Source: Kwoniella bestiolae CBS 10118 (taxonomy: Eukaryota; Basidiomycota; Tremellomycetes; Tremellales; Cryptococcaceae). Taken from it: DNA of 64,000 nucleotides. The notes beneath the pieces were generated by a model. That model searched no databases, was not told the origin of the DNA, and saw only the letters and a list, made by a program, of their open reading frames with translations. The number at the start of each line of letters is the position of its first letter. Position 1 is the stretch's first letter. The stretch covers positions 1,116,001 through 1,180,000 of the forward strand of contig NC_089248.1 of NCBI RefSeq assembly GCF_000512585.2. Reading direction: 5' to 3'. A program made the position numbers and the translations under genes. Below, piece by piece: positions 23,801 through 37,194 of this stretch.

Positions 23801-26800
23801 TCTTTCTTTGCGAAGTCTTTCCTGACAGCCTTCACAATAGCGTTGCTCTGAGCTTCATTCCTCTTCTCCCTGGCTTCCTCACTCTCATCGTCCAGTACAC
23901 CAGGTTGAGGAACTTGAATTTCCCCGAGGGCAAGAGTCATAAGGATAGATTCCGAAAGACCCCTCGCGACGTGCCGACGTATCGTAAGTGAATGATCTGA
24001 TCGAATCACCTCGTCAAGGTATTGATCTAGTGCTAGAGATCGACCAGGGGGTTTGCAAAGTAGGAGGCCATCAAAAGCGACCATTCGAATAGGTTCGAAA
24101 TTACCCTCTCTGTACGTAATTTCAGCTTCTGTCTGTAAATATCACGACTCAAGAACAAGCTCACCGAGTATAACTCAACAGAAGTCTAGCATCGTTGGTA
24201 GCCTGTCCAGCTAAGATCGACTTGATATGGGTCTACCACCAACTATCAGCGCGATTTTCCAACCCCTTCTAGAACGTTACTCTTTTCTCACCTGTAGACC
24301 AGCTTTGGTGATCAAATTATGATAACTCGGTACCAATCTATCCATGGTCATTGCTCGATCGAGAGCTTCGCCGGAATCCCTCATCAGAGACGCCTCCGCT
24401 TCTCTCTCTTTCTCATCTAGTGACGGCTGAGCGGACGACCCAAAGGTGAAAGCGTTGCCTATGGCGGTGATGATCGCGGCAACATAGTATGAGTCGGACC
24501 ACTGTATATGAACACGTCAGCTCTCAGGCTAGTTTAATCGTGCTTGTAAGATTTACTCACTCGATTACCAGTGTTATCATTCGACCGCAGCAAATCTAGT
24601 AAGATACGCCTAGCATTCCTCCAAACCGTTCTCGTCTGCATATCCCGTAGATCAGGCATAGCAGCTATCAGACACTGTAGAGAAGGTCAGCATGGCACCT
24701 AACGGCACAGCGGACCATGAGTGTGACATCGGGGAAACATACCTTCTTTACGAAGTAATCTGAAAAGTTTGAGAAATCGTTAGGTAAGGGCCTACATTCC
24801 ATAGCTGAAGCTTCCGCATCAGGATCATCAGGCGGATGGCAATAAAGCGTCTGGAAAAGCTTGAGAACGAAGAAATAGCCCAAGTAATCACACTCGGCTA
24901 TATTATACTATTGTAGGGTCCCAAAATCAGCCGACTGCAAATCCCGATAGATGAAAAGTGATAGCTTACTGTAGCCAATGCACGCGCAGCTTCCATCCTC
25001 ACTCTATAGTAATAGTTCTTTACCAGCACTGTTCTTGCCAATTCGCTAGCAATTACAGGAGACGGAAAGGCTCTCATCCGGTTAATCGCCTACACGAATG
25101 ATCAGCTATAGTGCATTTCCATATGTGTGGATCGAATGCGACCGCCAGCTCACCTCAAGTTGAGCAATGACATCCCTATCACCCTGAAGCTGACTGATCC
25201 AACACCAAGGCTTCTCATTGTACTCAATCGAAGCCAGCCATTCACATTCCGGATCAATCCTTATCCACTCATACCCTCCACCCTCACCCATCATCTGATC
25301 AGCATCGTTCTCCCCCCATTCAGCCACTTTCCACCTCCTGCGTTCCTCCTCATCTTCCCACGGTGGGTAAGCGAAGACCCCAGCTCGATCAGCAGCTTGT
25401 AATCTAGCTTCATCCTCCTCGTCATTTGCTTCTCCAGCTGCCAAGGCATCTTGCATCTTGCTGAACCTCGCTGCTATATGACCTGATCGCCTGGTCCGTT
25501 TATACTTGGTATTGAAAGGTAGAGGGAATGTCTTGGATGGAGTCTTGATGTCCACCAGATGCTCGAAGGGCGCTCCATCGGCTTCGTGAATTCGCACGGT
25601 CAAGCTCCCCTAACACTCAAATATCAGCTAAATTCGATAGGTGATGTTTAGCTGAACACTTACTTCAAAGAAATGAGTAGGCCTTTTCCAAACAGCCGTC
25701 TTCTTCACCTTCTCACTCAGCCTATTGATATAATCATTCGCCGGCTGTGTTTGAGTTACCGTAAATTCTACCAACAACTTCTTCTTGATAAAATTGGTCT
25801 TGATAGATAATCGAGGACAACCACTCCCGAATATCCACTGATCCTGGAAAGTCTGCAGGTCTAACCCAGATACTTTCCTACATTGTCTAAAGAAGTACTG
25901 TGTCGTCAGTGAGTTCCCCTGTAACTCGTCCGACAGCGAAGCTACGAAGATTCTAGGTATGACTTGAGATAGACCCAATGATGTCCCTGTTTTAGCTATA
26001 TATCGATCTAAGATGTGAAGCACCAACGGAGCTTTGAGATTGGTGAATGCAGTGGTATTCGCGTCTGGGGGGTCGATGATCCCAGGAACGCACAACGGCC
26101 ATTGAGAACCTTGATCTTGCTGTACACACCGATCGATGTCCTTCTTCAGCCTAAATCGATATTCGTTGTTTCCTAACAGATGCCGTATGAACTGAGCTTG
26201 AATGTACAGTGCTAGACCGTTAATGAGCCAAGTATCGGCCAGGGTCCGCTGAATGATGTTCACTCCAATCCATTGCTGAATCAATGCTAAAGATAGTACC
26301 CGTCTGATCTCGACAGCTTGCTCGATAACTTCAGGTGGATGTAGCAAGTTGGAAGAGAGGATGGCGAGGGTGGCAGAAGTGGAGCACTCCGTCCTTGGGT
26401 TGTTGACGAAGACAGCCTTGAAATCTGTAAATGGATAGGAACCCATTTCCGCATAGAAAGACATTGCTCTAGGAAGCCAAGAAGTGGAATGTTTGAGGTT
26501 GTCCAGTTCGCCGGGAAGACAAAAGGCGAGGATGGGTTTATGTGATTCATCAGCCGAGCAGCAGTGCATCTCGAATGGTCCGGCGGCGAAGGAGATGTGT
26601 TGCACGGAAGTGGGGTTGGTCTGGAGGTAGTAGAAGATCACCTTATTGGGGTCGTGTGGATGGGTTACCTGTGGTAACGAATCAGCTAACAATCCGCCGA
26701 AGCGCTATTCCTCCCTAGCTTACCTGCTCCATCAATTCTCCACTGCTGACTACCATGACGGGATACGCTTCTTCATCCGGACCTGGTTCGCCACCTTCCA

Positions 26801-27513
26801 GATAACGGGGTACGATGAATTCCAGTTCCCAAGTACACCTCTCCCACAGACTATCTACACACGGTGTCCATATTCTAGCTGCATCGTATATGGTAGGTGA
26901 GAGGAACATGTGAGGGATTTGCTACAAAGGGAATTCATGGTCAGCTACCGTTATCAGATCGTCGATACGAAGGCAAGCTTACAGAATCATCACCCGCGTC
27001 ACCCGGTCTGTTGAAGACTATACCTTCAACCACATCACCTCCAAGTACCAGCTGATAATCAATCTGCACATGTATAGGTGCGAATGACACTTGAGTCTGT
27101 CCATTCCCAGAAGGTAATTCGGTATGTAACAATCTGACCCATCCACCCGAGACTGAAATGGCCAATTCACCTTCATCGCTCTCACCCATAGCTGACCAGG
27201 TCTTCCTCTTGATCTCAGGGTGAGACTTGATGTCTATAGGTGGTTCTCTCGTGGGGAGCGGTTGGAATGGGTTGGACAAGGTGAATGAAGCAGGTGTAGG
27301 TAGGAAAGCTTCTACCAGTGTGGGGGAAGATAAGGTTACATTGTTGATTTGGAGTAATGGAGAAGCGTTGAGGTAGATTGCTCGTAGGGATGGATTCGTA
27401 GGTTGGATCGTGAGGAACGCAGAGGCTGTGATTATTCCTGAGAAGTCTATGTCGAGGACGTTCCGCTGGTGGGTCACGGTGAAGCCTCGAGAGGCGCCGT
27501 ATTCTTCTGACAT
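20886..27513 (-). CDS. TAF2: TFIID subunit TAF2 with three C-terminal bromodomains
   Basis: This is TAF2, the TFIID subunit that contacts initiator DNA; it has a catalytically dead M1-aminopeptidase fold. The start at 27513 gives MSEEYGASRGFTVTHQRNVL, followed by the TAF2 N-terminal beta domain and peptidase-like domain (HTWL/ADTWLINGLALYIQ region near 26200). In place of HExxH there is LIQQWIGV, so no peptidase activity is expected. HEAT-like helices follow (about 23700-25150). The unusual part is the C-terminus. Bromodomain 1 (about 22860-23330) has VIKNPMDLQTISAKL and NCYTYN. A Pro/Ser/Lys-rich linker follows (about 21930-22800). Bromodomain 2 (about 21400-21850) has IKQPMDFGTIVKKI and NCRQFN. 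A divergent bromodomain 3 (about 20890-21340) has YFDIIPPDDARDLTLIK and ARVFN. All three keep the acetyl-lysine Asn. Roughly 20 short introns hold one frame from end to end, with no internal promoter-like gap. Confidence 0.9.
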
Positions 27514-27986
27514 TGTGAGAGTGACTTGACCCGAGAGGGTTGGGAGCTATCGTTATATTCGTGGGTTGAGGATGGACATTACACAGAACCAGCAGTCGAC
27601 GGTCGGAGATGAGGTAATGGTGCCACGACTGTGATGATGGATAGTAACAACTACGAGAAGCGGGTCCAGTAAAAGTAGAAACAACAACAATCATGCAATC
27701 GCGACTTTATCATACATGCTATGCTCATGATGGCAACAACCCAGGAACCCGACTTGAATGTGCGCCTAACCTGCTTGAGTACAAGAGAACCAAACATAGG
27801 CTTGCGGATATCCCCGGTGCCCCATACTCCGAAAGTCACTCGATGATGAACGGCCGAAAATATAGTGAAATCAGTCATGAATGTGTCCATCGATTATCAG
27901 TATACTACCTTGATATATGCTCTCCCGCTTTGTGCTTATTGTCACCCCACAGACAGGTAATCGCCAATAAAGTCTCAGGAAGCAAG
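27514..27986. promoter_or_regulatory. Divergent promoter region, TAF2 / SAM carrier
   Basis: This 473-bp interval separates two divergent start codons and should hold both promoters. Short open frames occur on both strands but none continues a recognisable family. Confidence 0.55.
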
Positions 27987-29351
27987 ATGGGTAATTCAGA
28001 CATAACACCAGCAAAGAGGCGGCCGCCCACCTTCCAGAGGGCTTTGGTGGTGAGTGGCCTCTTCCTCTACCACACTCTCGTAGACCAGGTCAAATCGTTA
28101 CATGCCACTCGAGCACTGACTATTCTCTCACGATGGAATAACAGTCCGGTGCGATCTCAGGTTTAGCAGTGGACTTCATGTTCTTCCCCCTCGACACGAT
28201 CAAAACGAGAATCCAGTCTTCAGCGGGGTTCTGGCAGTCGGGTGGGTTCAAAGGTGTTTACAGGGGTGTGGGGAGTGTAGGTATGGGAAGTGCTCCCGGG
28301 GGTGAGTAATGACCTTCCTCTTTCCATTTCCCCTTATATCTCACATCATCACATTCATATATCCTCCTATACTACTCATATCATATACTTTATACAGGAA
28401 AGCTGATCTCATTCGAACGACCCAACCACAGCCGCAGCATTTTTCGTAACCTACGAATCCCTCAAACAGCATCTACCCAAATACCAGCTGTTCAAGCAGA
28501 ACGAATCCCTAAATCACATGGTAGCAGCCTCAGGTGCAGAGTACGTCTCATGCCTTATAAGAGTCCCAACGGAGGTCGTGAAATCACGTACGCAGACGGG
28601 CGCGTATGGCCAGGGGAAAAGTAGTATACATTCTGCGATTTCCACGATGAAGTTTGAGGGTGTTAGGGGGTTTTATAGAGGGTTTGGAATTACTATTGCT
28701 AGGGAGGTGAGTTAAACTATCTCACATAATTCATTCATGTAGACTTAGGAGGGGATCTCCTTTCCGTCTTGAGAATCGAGGTGGATTAATCTAAATCCGT
28801 GTTGATCTTATCGCTGTAGCTCCCATTCACATCCATCCAATTCCCACTGTACGAATCCCTCAAATCGCTCCTATCGAAACACTACCTAGGGGGTAGACGT
28901 CCGACATCCTACGAAGCTGCACTGTGCGGTTCGATAGCTGGAGGATTCGCAGCAGGAGTGACCACCCCTCTGGACGTGGTGAAAACCAGAGTCATGCTGG
29001 AAGCTAGGGTGAGTAGGATCAGATCACAAATGATCAAAAGAAAAGAAAGAGCAAACCAAAGAAACAGACGTGAAACCTCAAATACTGATTTAAATATTTG
29101 TTTTACAGACATCAACCCAACAACCCATAGGTATACCACCACCCAACCAACCTTCCCCCTCCATCCTCTCCTTCCCACCTCGTCTGATGAGTATACTGCA
29201 GAATGAGGGTCCCTCAGCATTGTTCAGGGGATGGCAGCCCCGGTGTTTCGCTATTTCTCTTGGAGGGGCGGTGTTCTTGGGGATATATGATCTGGCGATT
29301 AATTTGGGGTTGGACGAGGAGGGTAAGAGTAAAGAGGTGAAGTTGACGTAG
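27987..29351 (+). CDS. PET8: Mitochondrial S-adenosylmethionine carrier (SLC25A26/Pet8-like)
   Basis: This is a member of the mitochondrial carrier family (SLC25), most like the inner-membrane exchanger that imports S-adenosylmethionine for matrix methylation. Three carrier repeats are visible with their signatures PLDTIKTRIQ, PTEVVKSRTQ and PLDVVKTRVM, each in a two-helix repeat. Family-specific strings are LAVDFMFFPLDTIKTR in repeat 1, AAAFFVTYESLK, SCLIRVPTEVVKSR, and REIPFTSIQFPLYESLK before repeat 3, closely paralleling human SLC25A26. Splicing joins GSAPG to AAAFFVTYE across the intron at about 28301-28431. The third repeat carries a short insert rich in Pro/Gln/Ser (TSTQQPIGIPPPNQP). 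The stop TAG is at 29349. The carrier call is firm and the substrate is inferred from family resemblance. Confidence 0.9.
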
Positions 29352-29629
29352 TGGACATCGGATCGATGGTCATAATCACATCGAGCGATCCATAAATGAG
29401 TGAGATCTCATCACGGAGGGCAATTCCAGGAGTCGCGTCAGTCAAGCGTATTGATAAAGCATACGCGCTGATACACTATTATTATGGGAACTTAAACTTT
29501 GTAATGATATAAGATAGAAGAAAAGTCATATAATGCAGATACACAGATAGATAGATTATATCCAATGCATATATATATCCCAGACTACAGATCTCCTTAT
29601 CGCGAAAACCTCTTAGTACTTGAACTCGA

Positions 29630-31902
29630 TCAATTCGCAAATGCCTGAACACCCGTGATGGCTTTACCCAAGATCAGAGCTAAATCAAGTCGAGAGTCAG
29701 CTTCCTGCCATACTGCAGGAGTATTCATCAAAGAGAAAGCTCACCATGAATATCCTATCGAACAGAGCCACATCATCAGCTATATCTCAAATCCAGTCTA
29801 AAGGCATGAAGTCTACTCACATGAGTCCCTTCATACGTATTGGCTACTTGCAAGTTCTGTACATGTCTCCCAATATGGTACCTAATCAAGCAAAGTCAAC
29901 ACACGGAGCCAAGTGAGTAGCTCTACACTACCGTAATCGTTCAAGATGAGATGAAACACCTACTCATCAGAACAGGCATTCCCACCTAGGATATCCAACA
30001 ACACCCTAGAATGTTTCAGCGCTTCCCCACAATTGTTCCTCTTCATCATAGAGACCATATCGGGGGCCCATAATCCCTTATCTTTCAATCTACCTAGTTG
30101 GAGCGACCCCAGTAATCCGAGGGTACTAGCTGTAGACGCATCGGCAATCTTCTTTTGGACGAGCTGGAAAGATGCGAGGGGGCGGTTGAACTGGTTTCTA
30201 TTTGCATAGTCCAATCAAGTCAAATTTCAATACTTGTCTTACCCAGATATCCCCCCGCCTCTCACTTCCTCAGATCCAGAAAAGGGATAGTGGTTCAGTG
30301 ACATGACCAACTCACCTCTCCAAAGCATACTCCCTCGAACGGGCTATACAATCCTCCAGCGCACCCATCACACCCCAACTGATGCCGTATCGAGCATTAT
30401 TCAGACAGCTGAAGGGCGAACCCAGTCCACCGGATTTAGGTAAGATCGCATCAGAGGGTATCTTGACGTTATCCATGAATACCGATCCTGTTATGGAAGC
30501 TCGGAGGGCGAGCTTGTTCTTGATTGCTGGGGCGGTTAATCCGGGTGTATCCTGTATGATCATGAGTGACAACGATGATCAGCCAGAACATCTCATTTGA
30601 TTTGGGCAGATGATTAAGGGGAACAAGATGAACTCAATCGAGATGAAACGGCTTACCTTCTCGATCAAGAACCCTTTCACTTTCCCTTTCTCCCCATCTT
30701 CCACCACTCTAGCCCAAATTACGAACAAATCAGCGACGGGTGCGTTCGATATCCATGTCTTGCTTCCATTCAAGGTCCATCCCTCTGAGGTCTTAGTAGC
30801 GGTAGTTTCCATAGAAGAGGGGTCGGATCCATGGTTGGGTTCAGTAAGACCCTATCATGTCCGCATCAGCATTACCTTCACTGAGCAGTTGAGGGATATC
30901 AAAATATGAGTGCAGTGATACTCACGAAACATCCTATCATTTCGCCCTTTGCTATTTATGTCCGCCCATTAGCTGGATTATCCATATTTTATGAAAATGG
31001 CAGTCAATGTCAGCTCACCCAATTTGGGAAGATACTTCTCTTTCTGCTCCTCCGATCCAAACTCATTGATAGGGTGCATGACCACTGCGCCATAAAGTAT
31101 CTGATCAGCCGAGTCTTGTTTGCCATCCGTGCCACCTCCGGCTGGATTCAGACCTACATGAAGACTGTACACTCATAGCTGATCTATACCCAGAGTCGAC
31201 CCTGCCATCCCACAACCAGATCAGCTATCACCTTTATTCTAAATTGAAAAGGCAAGGTAGATCTAGCTCACCTCTCGACCTCCCTAGCTATCAACCCATA
31301 CGAAACGCTCGATACGCCCGCACACCCATAACCATCGATAGTAGCTCCCAACAATCCGAGCTCGCCCATCTCTCGTAAGATCTTGGGATCGAAGTCTTCC
31401 TACTCGATCAGGGGGAGTGTCAGCTAACAGTCTAGTGACATCGTGATTGAACGATTGTATAACCTACATTTCGATAGGCATTGATAACTCGGGGTAGGAG
31501 GTTCTCTTGACAGTAATCTCTGGCTGTAACGCTGTGGTCATGCTCTCAAATCAGTGAATATTACACGGTCAGATGAAAGAAGACGTGTCCCACTGTATTT
31601 GTTGTTCTTCATCCGTCAACAGCGACTTCATATCCAGTGGGTCCTATATGCCAGACATGTTAGATACGATATTCCTGTCCAGCTGAAGCATAGTCGCTCG
31701 CTCACCTCCCAATCGAATTTAGCGAATTCTACCAGAGCACGTCAAGTGAGATGAGCAGACGGACCTCGCCTCCCTTTGCCATGAGACGCGATATGCTAGA
31801 CTCACTGCTCGCCATACTCCTCTTGATCATCATGTTGCCACCATTCCTTCCTACTGATCCTCTGAGGGAAAGTAACGGTCGAAGCGATTGTATTCGAGCC
31901 AT
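29630..31902 (-). CDS. Glutaryl-CoA dehydrogenase, mitochondrial
   Basis: This acyl-CoA dehydrogenase-fold flavoenzyme converts glutaryl-CoA to crotonyl-CoA and CO2 in lysine and tryptophan breakdown in the mitochondrial matrix. The start at 31902 gives an Arg/Ser-rich, acid-free presequence (MARIQSLRPLLSLRGSVGR), typical of matrix targeting. After it come KFDWEDPLDMKSLLTDEE, then NGSKTWISNAPVADLFVIWA, LRASITGSVFMDNVKIP, CLNNARYGISWGVMGALE and APDMVSMMKRNNCGEALKHSR. The catalytic glutamate lies in VANTYEGTHDIHALILGKAITG, split by an intron. The mature length equals the family's, and about ten short introns are seen. It is convergent with the SAM carrier and upstream of the Serinc gene. The call is firm. 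Confidence 0.94.
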
Positions 31903-32608
31903 AGTTCCAGTGCGAGATGAAGATCTTCAAGTGAGAGGGCGATCTCTACAGTGATATGCTGTTAGATATTATTCTGTTCAGCGTTGAGAGGGGGCAGTGG
32001 ATGTCAATCGTCTGTCTTATATATCTAGTACTACGAGTGATAGTCTGACCGGATGAGCGATGGACGATAGCAGCGCTTATACCGAGTAGTCAGATCTGAG
32101 ATTAGGATGAACAACAACAGCAGTCACGAGCAAGACCCAATCTCAATCTCATATTGAATCTCGGGTAAACATCCACCATCATTTAACCGGGCTATTCTCC
32201 ATAATACATCATTATCCGCCGAACAGGGGTTAACAAACCTTTCTATTCTACACTATCAATTCAATAATCACTCATTCCTGAGCTACACACACACGCTCCG
32301 TATCATGACATCCTGTTCCAGCCTTTTGACACTTATCACATCGGCCGATTTGATGTCTGTTGCCTGTTCGCCCTTCCCTCTTCTCCCCTTCCCCCTCCCA
32401 AGAAAAGATTATACGCAATATATGTCTACCAGAGGCAGAGTCGTGAGCCACATCAGATCTCCCAAATGGGATTGAAGCTGATGAAAGCCAGGAATGATCC
32501 TTTTTGTTTATCCTCGACTGGAATCTTGGATGAAAGTACACGACATTTAGATACATTCAATGACAATACCCACTACGTTATATTTACTTTTACATCGCTA
32601 CACTCATA
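31903..32608. promoter_or_regulatory. Promoter region of glutaryl-CoA dehydrogenase / 3' region of the Serinc gene
   Basis: These 706 bp hold the upstream region of glutaryl-CoA dehydrogenase and the 3' UTR of the Serinc gene. A 94-codon open frame at 32272-32556 on the minus strand shows no family resemblance and is not called. Confidence 0.5.
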
Positions 32609-34656
32609 CTAGGCATCCCCGAACCTATCGGGCATCAAGACGGGGCCGAGTAGACTCCACGAGTAGAGAGCATAGCACAACCATGAGCTGATGACTCGCA
32701 TCCACATCGTCGTCTCTGATCGACCGATGTAAACGTCCGGTTCAGCTACGTCGAGTGAGGTGAAGGGGTCGGTGGGGTGAGCGACGGGTGAGGTTGAGAT
32801 GATTGCCCTGTGAAGATCGTCAGAGCATTAGCTAGATGAACCAATGAAAGATGTCTCGAGATGGAAAGAGGGAGAAGGCGGAGAAGCGCGGAGATGACAC
32901 GAAGAGCGAGTCGAACGCTGCAATCCCTGCGCTCCTCTTCTTAACCCTTTCCTCCTTCACCCTTTTGTCCTCTCTTCAACCTCTTGCCGCTAACGATGGA
33001 AAGATCAATGAAAACAACTTACCAGTCTGTCAAAAGACCCGCAACATACATAGCCGCCATGACAAAGATAATGTGGAACCAAGAGTACTGAGAATCATCA
33101 GAATCAGCATCGACCAGCACAGTTTGAGGAAAGCATCACTCACGTTGTACTTTGTACCACCCCTCTCATCGTCCCTCTCCTCCCCAATGGTAGCTTCGAT
33201 CTCATCGTCCTCATCCTCCGGTTCATCCAGCACACTAGCAGGCAACGAACCAGCATTGACAGCGGCCAATATAGCCTGATACCTCATCTCGTCCCTTCTT
33301 CCTTTAGGTTGATTAGTCACCATCCTAACCTCCCCATCTTCCTCGGCCGCATCGGTAGGCAAAGCGATGGCACCTGCTCTATGACCTTTTCCAACCAACG
33401 CTTTACTCTGGGTGGCAGCTCTGGATGTCGAATAGGCAATAGCCAAGAATGTGAAGAGTGCTCCAACGATGACTGTTGTAGTCTTGGTTCCTCCACTTGC
33501 ATGTAGGGGATTACAGTGCCCCTCCTCTTTATGATTGACCACAGCAGACGCAGTCAGGTACGTGCAATACGCAGCTACCATTGATGCTTGGGTCAGACCA
33601 GATTTGGGGTTCGCTTCCTGGACTGGATGGGAGATAGCCAAGACAGTGACGATGAGGGATAAGATCAAGTTGAAAGTGATGAAGAACGTGTTGGTACCGC
33701 ATCCTGATCCAGCGAAGAACACGTAAAGCAAGGTAGTGAGGGTGATTGACGCGGCGAACATTCCAAATGTCGATCCGACCAAAATGAACTGCCATAGACT
33801 TGATTCTCCCCTTTCCCAATTATCTAAGCATGTTTCCGACCATGTATGAGCGAAGTCGACCAAAAGGACGAGACCGATGAGAATGAACAGGCATGCACCG
33901 ATTGGAGCGATGTACGAGCCGTAGAACATGAAGAATTCGTTGGGGATCAGGAAGGAGAGGAAAGATAGGAGGAAGTATAAGAGGAGTTTGGGTCCCCACC
34001 ATCTATGATTCGATATATCAGCTGTCAGCTTGCATTCAGGTATAGTAGCATTAATCTAGCTCACCCATTCTGAATGGCTGCTCGCTTCGTCTTTGTAGAT
34101 CTTACTCCGATGAGAGTAGCCGAGAGCAACAAATGGAATAAAGCAAGAGCGAAACAGAATCGATGGACCTGTAGGCAGATCAGATTATACAATAAGCTAA
34201 TGGTCTTATGGCCGTAGTGGTTACACAAGCTCACAGCAAGTAGACCATAACATTTCCCACCCGAGCAATCCATCTTGATCCAATCCCAACTCAACTTCTC
34301 TAGCTGCTTGATAGCTATATCTGTTCGGGACAGGTAAGCCAACATGGACGATAAGGCGAATATCAACTGGACAAGTCAAAGCACCATCAGCTTGGAGTCA
34401 ACTTGGAAAGACAGAGGTTAAACTGACCCCGAATCCAACTCTGGTAGCTATGGATGAGTTGCAGTTACATGATTTACAGAATGCTGAAGCTGCAGTTCCG
34501 CCTGTTTTACCATATCAATCCTATCAGCTCCAATCTTCTACCCGGAGGATGAAGGGACACAGACGTACCCATGAAGATCATACATCCCGAGAAGAGGGAT
34601 GAGCCAATGGCTCCTATTCCACCTGTGAGGAAGGGTATAGAGAGTAATGCACCCAT
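32609..34656 (-). CDS. TMS1: Serinc/TMS1 family multi-pass membrane protein
   Basis: This is a serine-incorporator family protein with about 10-11 transmembrane helices, found in fungi as Tms1 in the vacuole/endomembrane system. The start at 34656 gives MGALLSIPFLTGGIG, the usual N-terminus (short cytosolic start, helix 1 then Cys-rich CKSCNC). Further hallmarks are ALSSMLAYLSRTD, WDWIKMDCSGG, FALALFHLLLSATLIGV, NGWWGPKLLLYF, a long hydrophobic exon (about 33190-33960) with HTWSETCLDNWE, and the final SWFHIIFVMAAMYVAGLLTDW. An acidic cytosolic loop (DEPEDEDDEIEATIGEERDD) near 33200 precedes the last two helices. The stop follows MPDRFGDA. Biochemical function is unsettled in the family (lipid scrambling and serine-lipid roles have been proposed). 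The family call is firm. Confidence 0.93.
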
Positions 34657-35313
34657 TCTGAAATAAAATTGTTGGGGTTGGGTGTCTTTGGATACAGTGC
34701 ACAATCCAGAAGAATAAGAGGTTTATATTATAGGTTTGGGTGTATTCGTAGTGGCAAAAAGGACCAAAGGATCCGCATATATGCATCATACATAGACATG
34801 AGACAGACACGGACCGACGGGTTAAATCGAAAGGAGCAAACTAGGCATGCGAAACCGGTGTGGGCCCGGAAGCCTATTTTTGTCGGTACGGCGGAGACGC
34901 ACGGTCCTAGGCCTTTTAAAAAAGTTGAGAGACGACGCTGGCTCTGGATTCACTGTGTTATGTGTCTCTTATCCTTACATCCTTACTCTTACCTATAACC
35001 ACCAAGAATTCATTCGCATAGTCCGTGAATCAAATCTTGTGAGTGGACAGCTACTCTCGCCTGTAAATTTTTGAACCACACCTTTTCCTCTTACGTTATA
35101 TCCATCTCCCCGCTGAGAATATGATTTACCTCCCCTTCCTCCCCTCAATGATGCTTGTCACCAAGATATGTTAGACTTCTGCAGAGTACTCGTTACTCAC
35201 AGTAGATACTTTACTTTTTGACTTCTGAGAGATTGTTCTATTCCCCTTTGCTCAGCTTCCACCCGACTCAGATCTCGATATCCAAGCTGACACCGAAAGT
35301 ACAAATAGGTAAA
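34657..35313. promoter_or_regulatory. Divergent promoter region, Serinc / methionine aminopeptidase 2
   Basis: This 657-bp region lies between divergent start codons. A leader intron or pyrimidine-rich leader for the aminopeptidase is likely (TTTTGACTTCTGAG...CCGAAAGTACAAATAG) but cannot be fixed by eye. No coding sequence is supported. Confidence 0.5.
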
Positions 35314-37194
35314 ATGGCTCCAGTTGCTGTGCCTACCCTCGAGGATTTGAGCATATCGGAGAAGGAGAAGAAACCTGATGTGGTAGAGAACGAGGAGGAA
35401 GAAGGGGACGAGGAAGATGATGTGGAGGGTGATGAGGCTACTGGTTCAGGAGGTCAGCTAGCTTTGCCTTTTCCCACCATCAAGGGTTCAACAGCTGATT
35501 TCAGTTGTATGTACTGTAGATGCCAAAAAGAAGAAGAAGAAGAAGAAGTGTGAGCTCTTCTCACCCTTTAGGCTTTCACAGATTCAGCTAATGGTATGTG
35601 TATATAGCAAAGAAGAAGAAGTCAGCTACTGTCACTCAGTCTGAACCACCCCGAGTGGGACTAAGTAAGATATTCAAGAATGGTGTCTACCCTGTAGGAG
35701 AGGAAGTGGAATACAAGAATGAGTCAGTTTCCCTCTTTCCTCTTGTGCGCCAAGGGAACAATATAGCTGATATAGCGAATAATGGTATAGCACGACATCC
35801 CGAATAACCTCAGCCGAGATGAGAGAGAAAGAGCGTCTAGCGCAGGACGACCCTTCGACCCGATACTCGAATATACGTAAAGGTGGTGAAGTTCATCGAC
35901 AGGTACGAGCGTACGCCCAGAAGAACATCAAACCAGGGATGAGCATGACTGAGATCGCCGAGATGATTGAGAATGGCACGAGGGCGTTAGTCGAGGAGAA
36001 CGGGTTTGAGAGTGGGATAGGGTTCCCAACGGGTTTGAGCGTGAATGAGGTGGCTGCTCATTATACGCCTAATCCTGGAGATACCAAGAGTGAGCCGAAC
36101 CACGTGCAAAGACTTCACGCTTTGATCAGGCTTGACGAGCTGACTTGTGTTTCTTGGGTTTTGCAGTACTGCAGAAAGGAGATGTGATGAAGGTGGATTT
36201 CGGTGTGCACGTCAATGGTCGAATTGTGGATTCAGCATTTACGATGAACTTTGGTGATCCATCTTGGGACAAGTTGCTGGAGGCTGTCAAAGACGCTACC
36301 AACACGGGTATAGCAGTGAGTCACCTAAATCACTCTGTCCTGAGTCACCTGATATCTGATATTCGTAATTTTGTCAACAGGAAGCAGGTATAGACGTCCG
36401 CCTATGCGATATCGGCGAACGTATCCAAGAAGTCATGGAATCCTACGAAGTAGAAGTGAACGGTAAAACCTACCCCGTCAAATCAATAGCCAACCTGAAC
36501 GGTCACTCCATCGCACCATACAGTATACATGGAGGAGTCGGTGAGAGACCAGGAAAGTCGGTGCCAATAGTGAAACAGCACGGATCGAATATCGATACCC
36601 AGCGAATGGAGGAGGGTGAATATTTCGCGATTGAGACGTTCGGATCGACGGGTAATGGACGAGTGGAAGAGCAGGGGGCTTGCTCGCATTATGCCTTGGC
36701 GCAACATGCTCCGGAGAGATATACAGGGCAGTGAGTGTGGTTCAGCTCTCAATATACTGATCTTCGTATCAGACGCATTGAAGCTGATAAACTCATTTCC
36801 ATCACAGCCATCAATCTGCTAAGACCCTCTTGGCGTCGATCAAGAGGAATTTCGGCTCGCTTCCGTTCTGTAGGAGGTATCTTGAACATGTAGGAGAGAA
36901 GAACTATCTACTTGCCGTGAGTTGACTTCAGTCTGGTGATTTGGTCCCAAGACATCAGCTGACCTTGAGGTATTACGCATCATAGTTGAATACATTGGTG
37001 AAAGAAGGGATAGTTATGGATTACCCACCTTTGGTTGACCTGAAGCCTGGGGCTATGACTGCTCAATTTGTAAGCTTTCCCCCGACTCTTGTTCTCGATC
37101 GGGCGTATAGCTGACAAATGACTTGATATAGGAACATACCATCTTGCTGAGACCTACATGTAAAGAGGTTGTCTCCCGAGGTGATGACTACTAG
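35314..37194 (+). CDS. MAP2: Methionine aminopeptidase 2
   Basis: This cytosolic metalloprotease removes the initiator methionine from nascent proteins. The start at 35314 (MAPVAVPTLEDLS) is chosen because the acidic and polylysine N-terminal extension typical of type 2 enzymes follows: an acidic stretch, then DA plus eight lysines, serine and four more lysines. The pita-bread catalytic domain shows FPTGLSVNEVAAHYTPN (active-site His), KVDFGVHVNGRIVDSAF (two metal Asp), NLNGHSIAPYSIH (metal His), MEEGEYFAIETFGSTG (metal Glu) and AQFEHTILL (last metal Glu), so all ligands are present. The stop comes after RGDDY, the usual C-terminus. About seven introns are visible. One small exon (35520-35549) carries most of the polylysine block. 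The call is firm. Confidence 0.96.
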
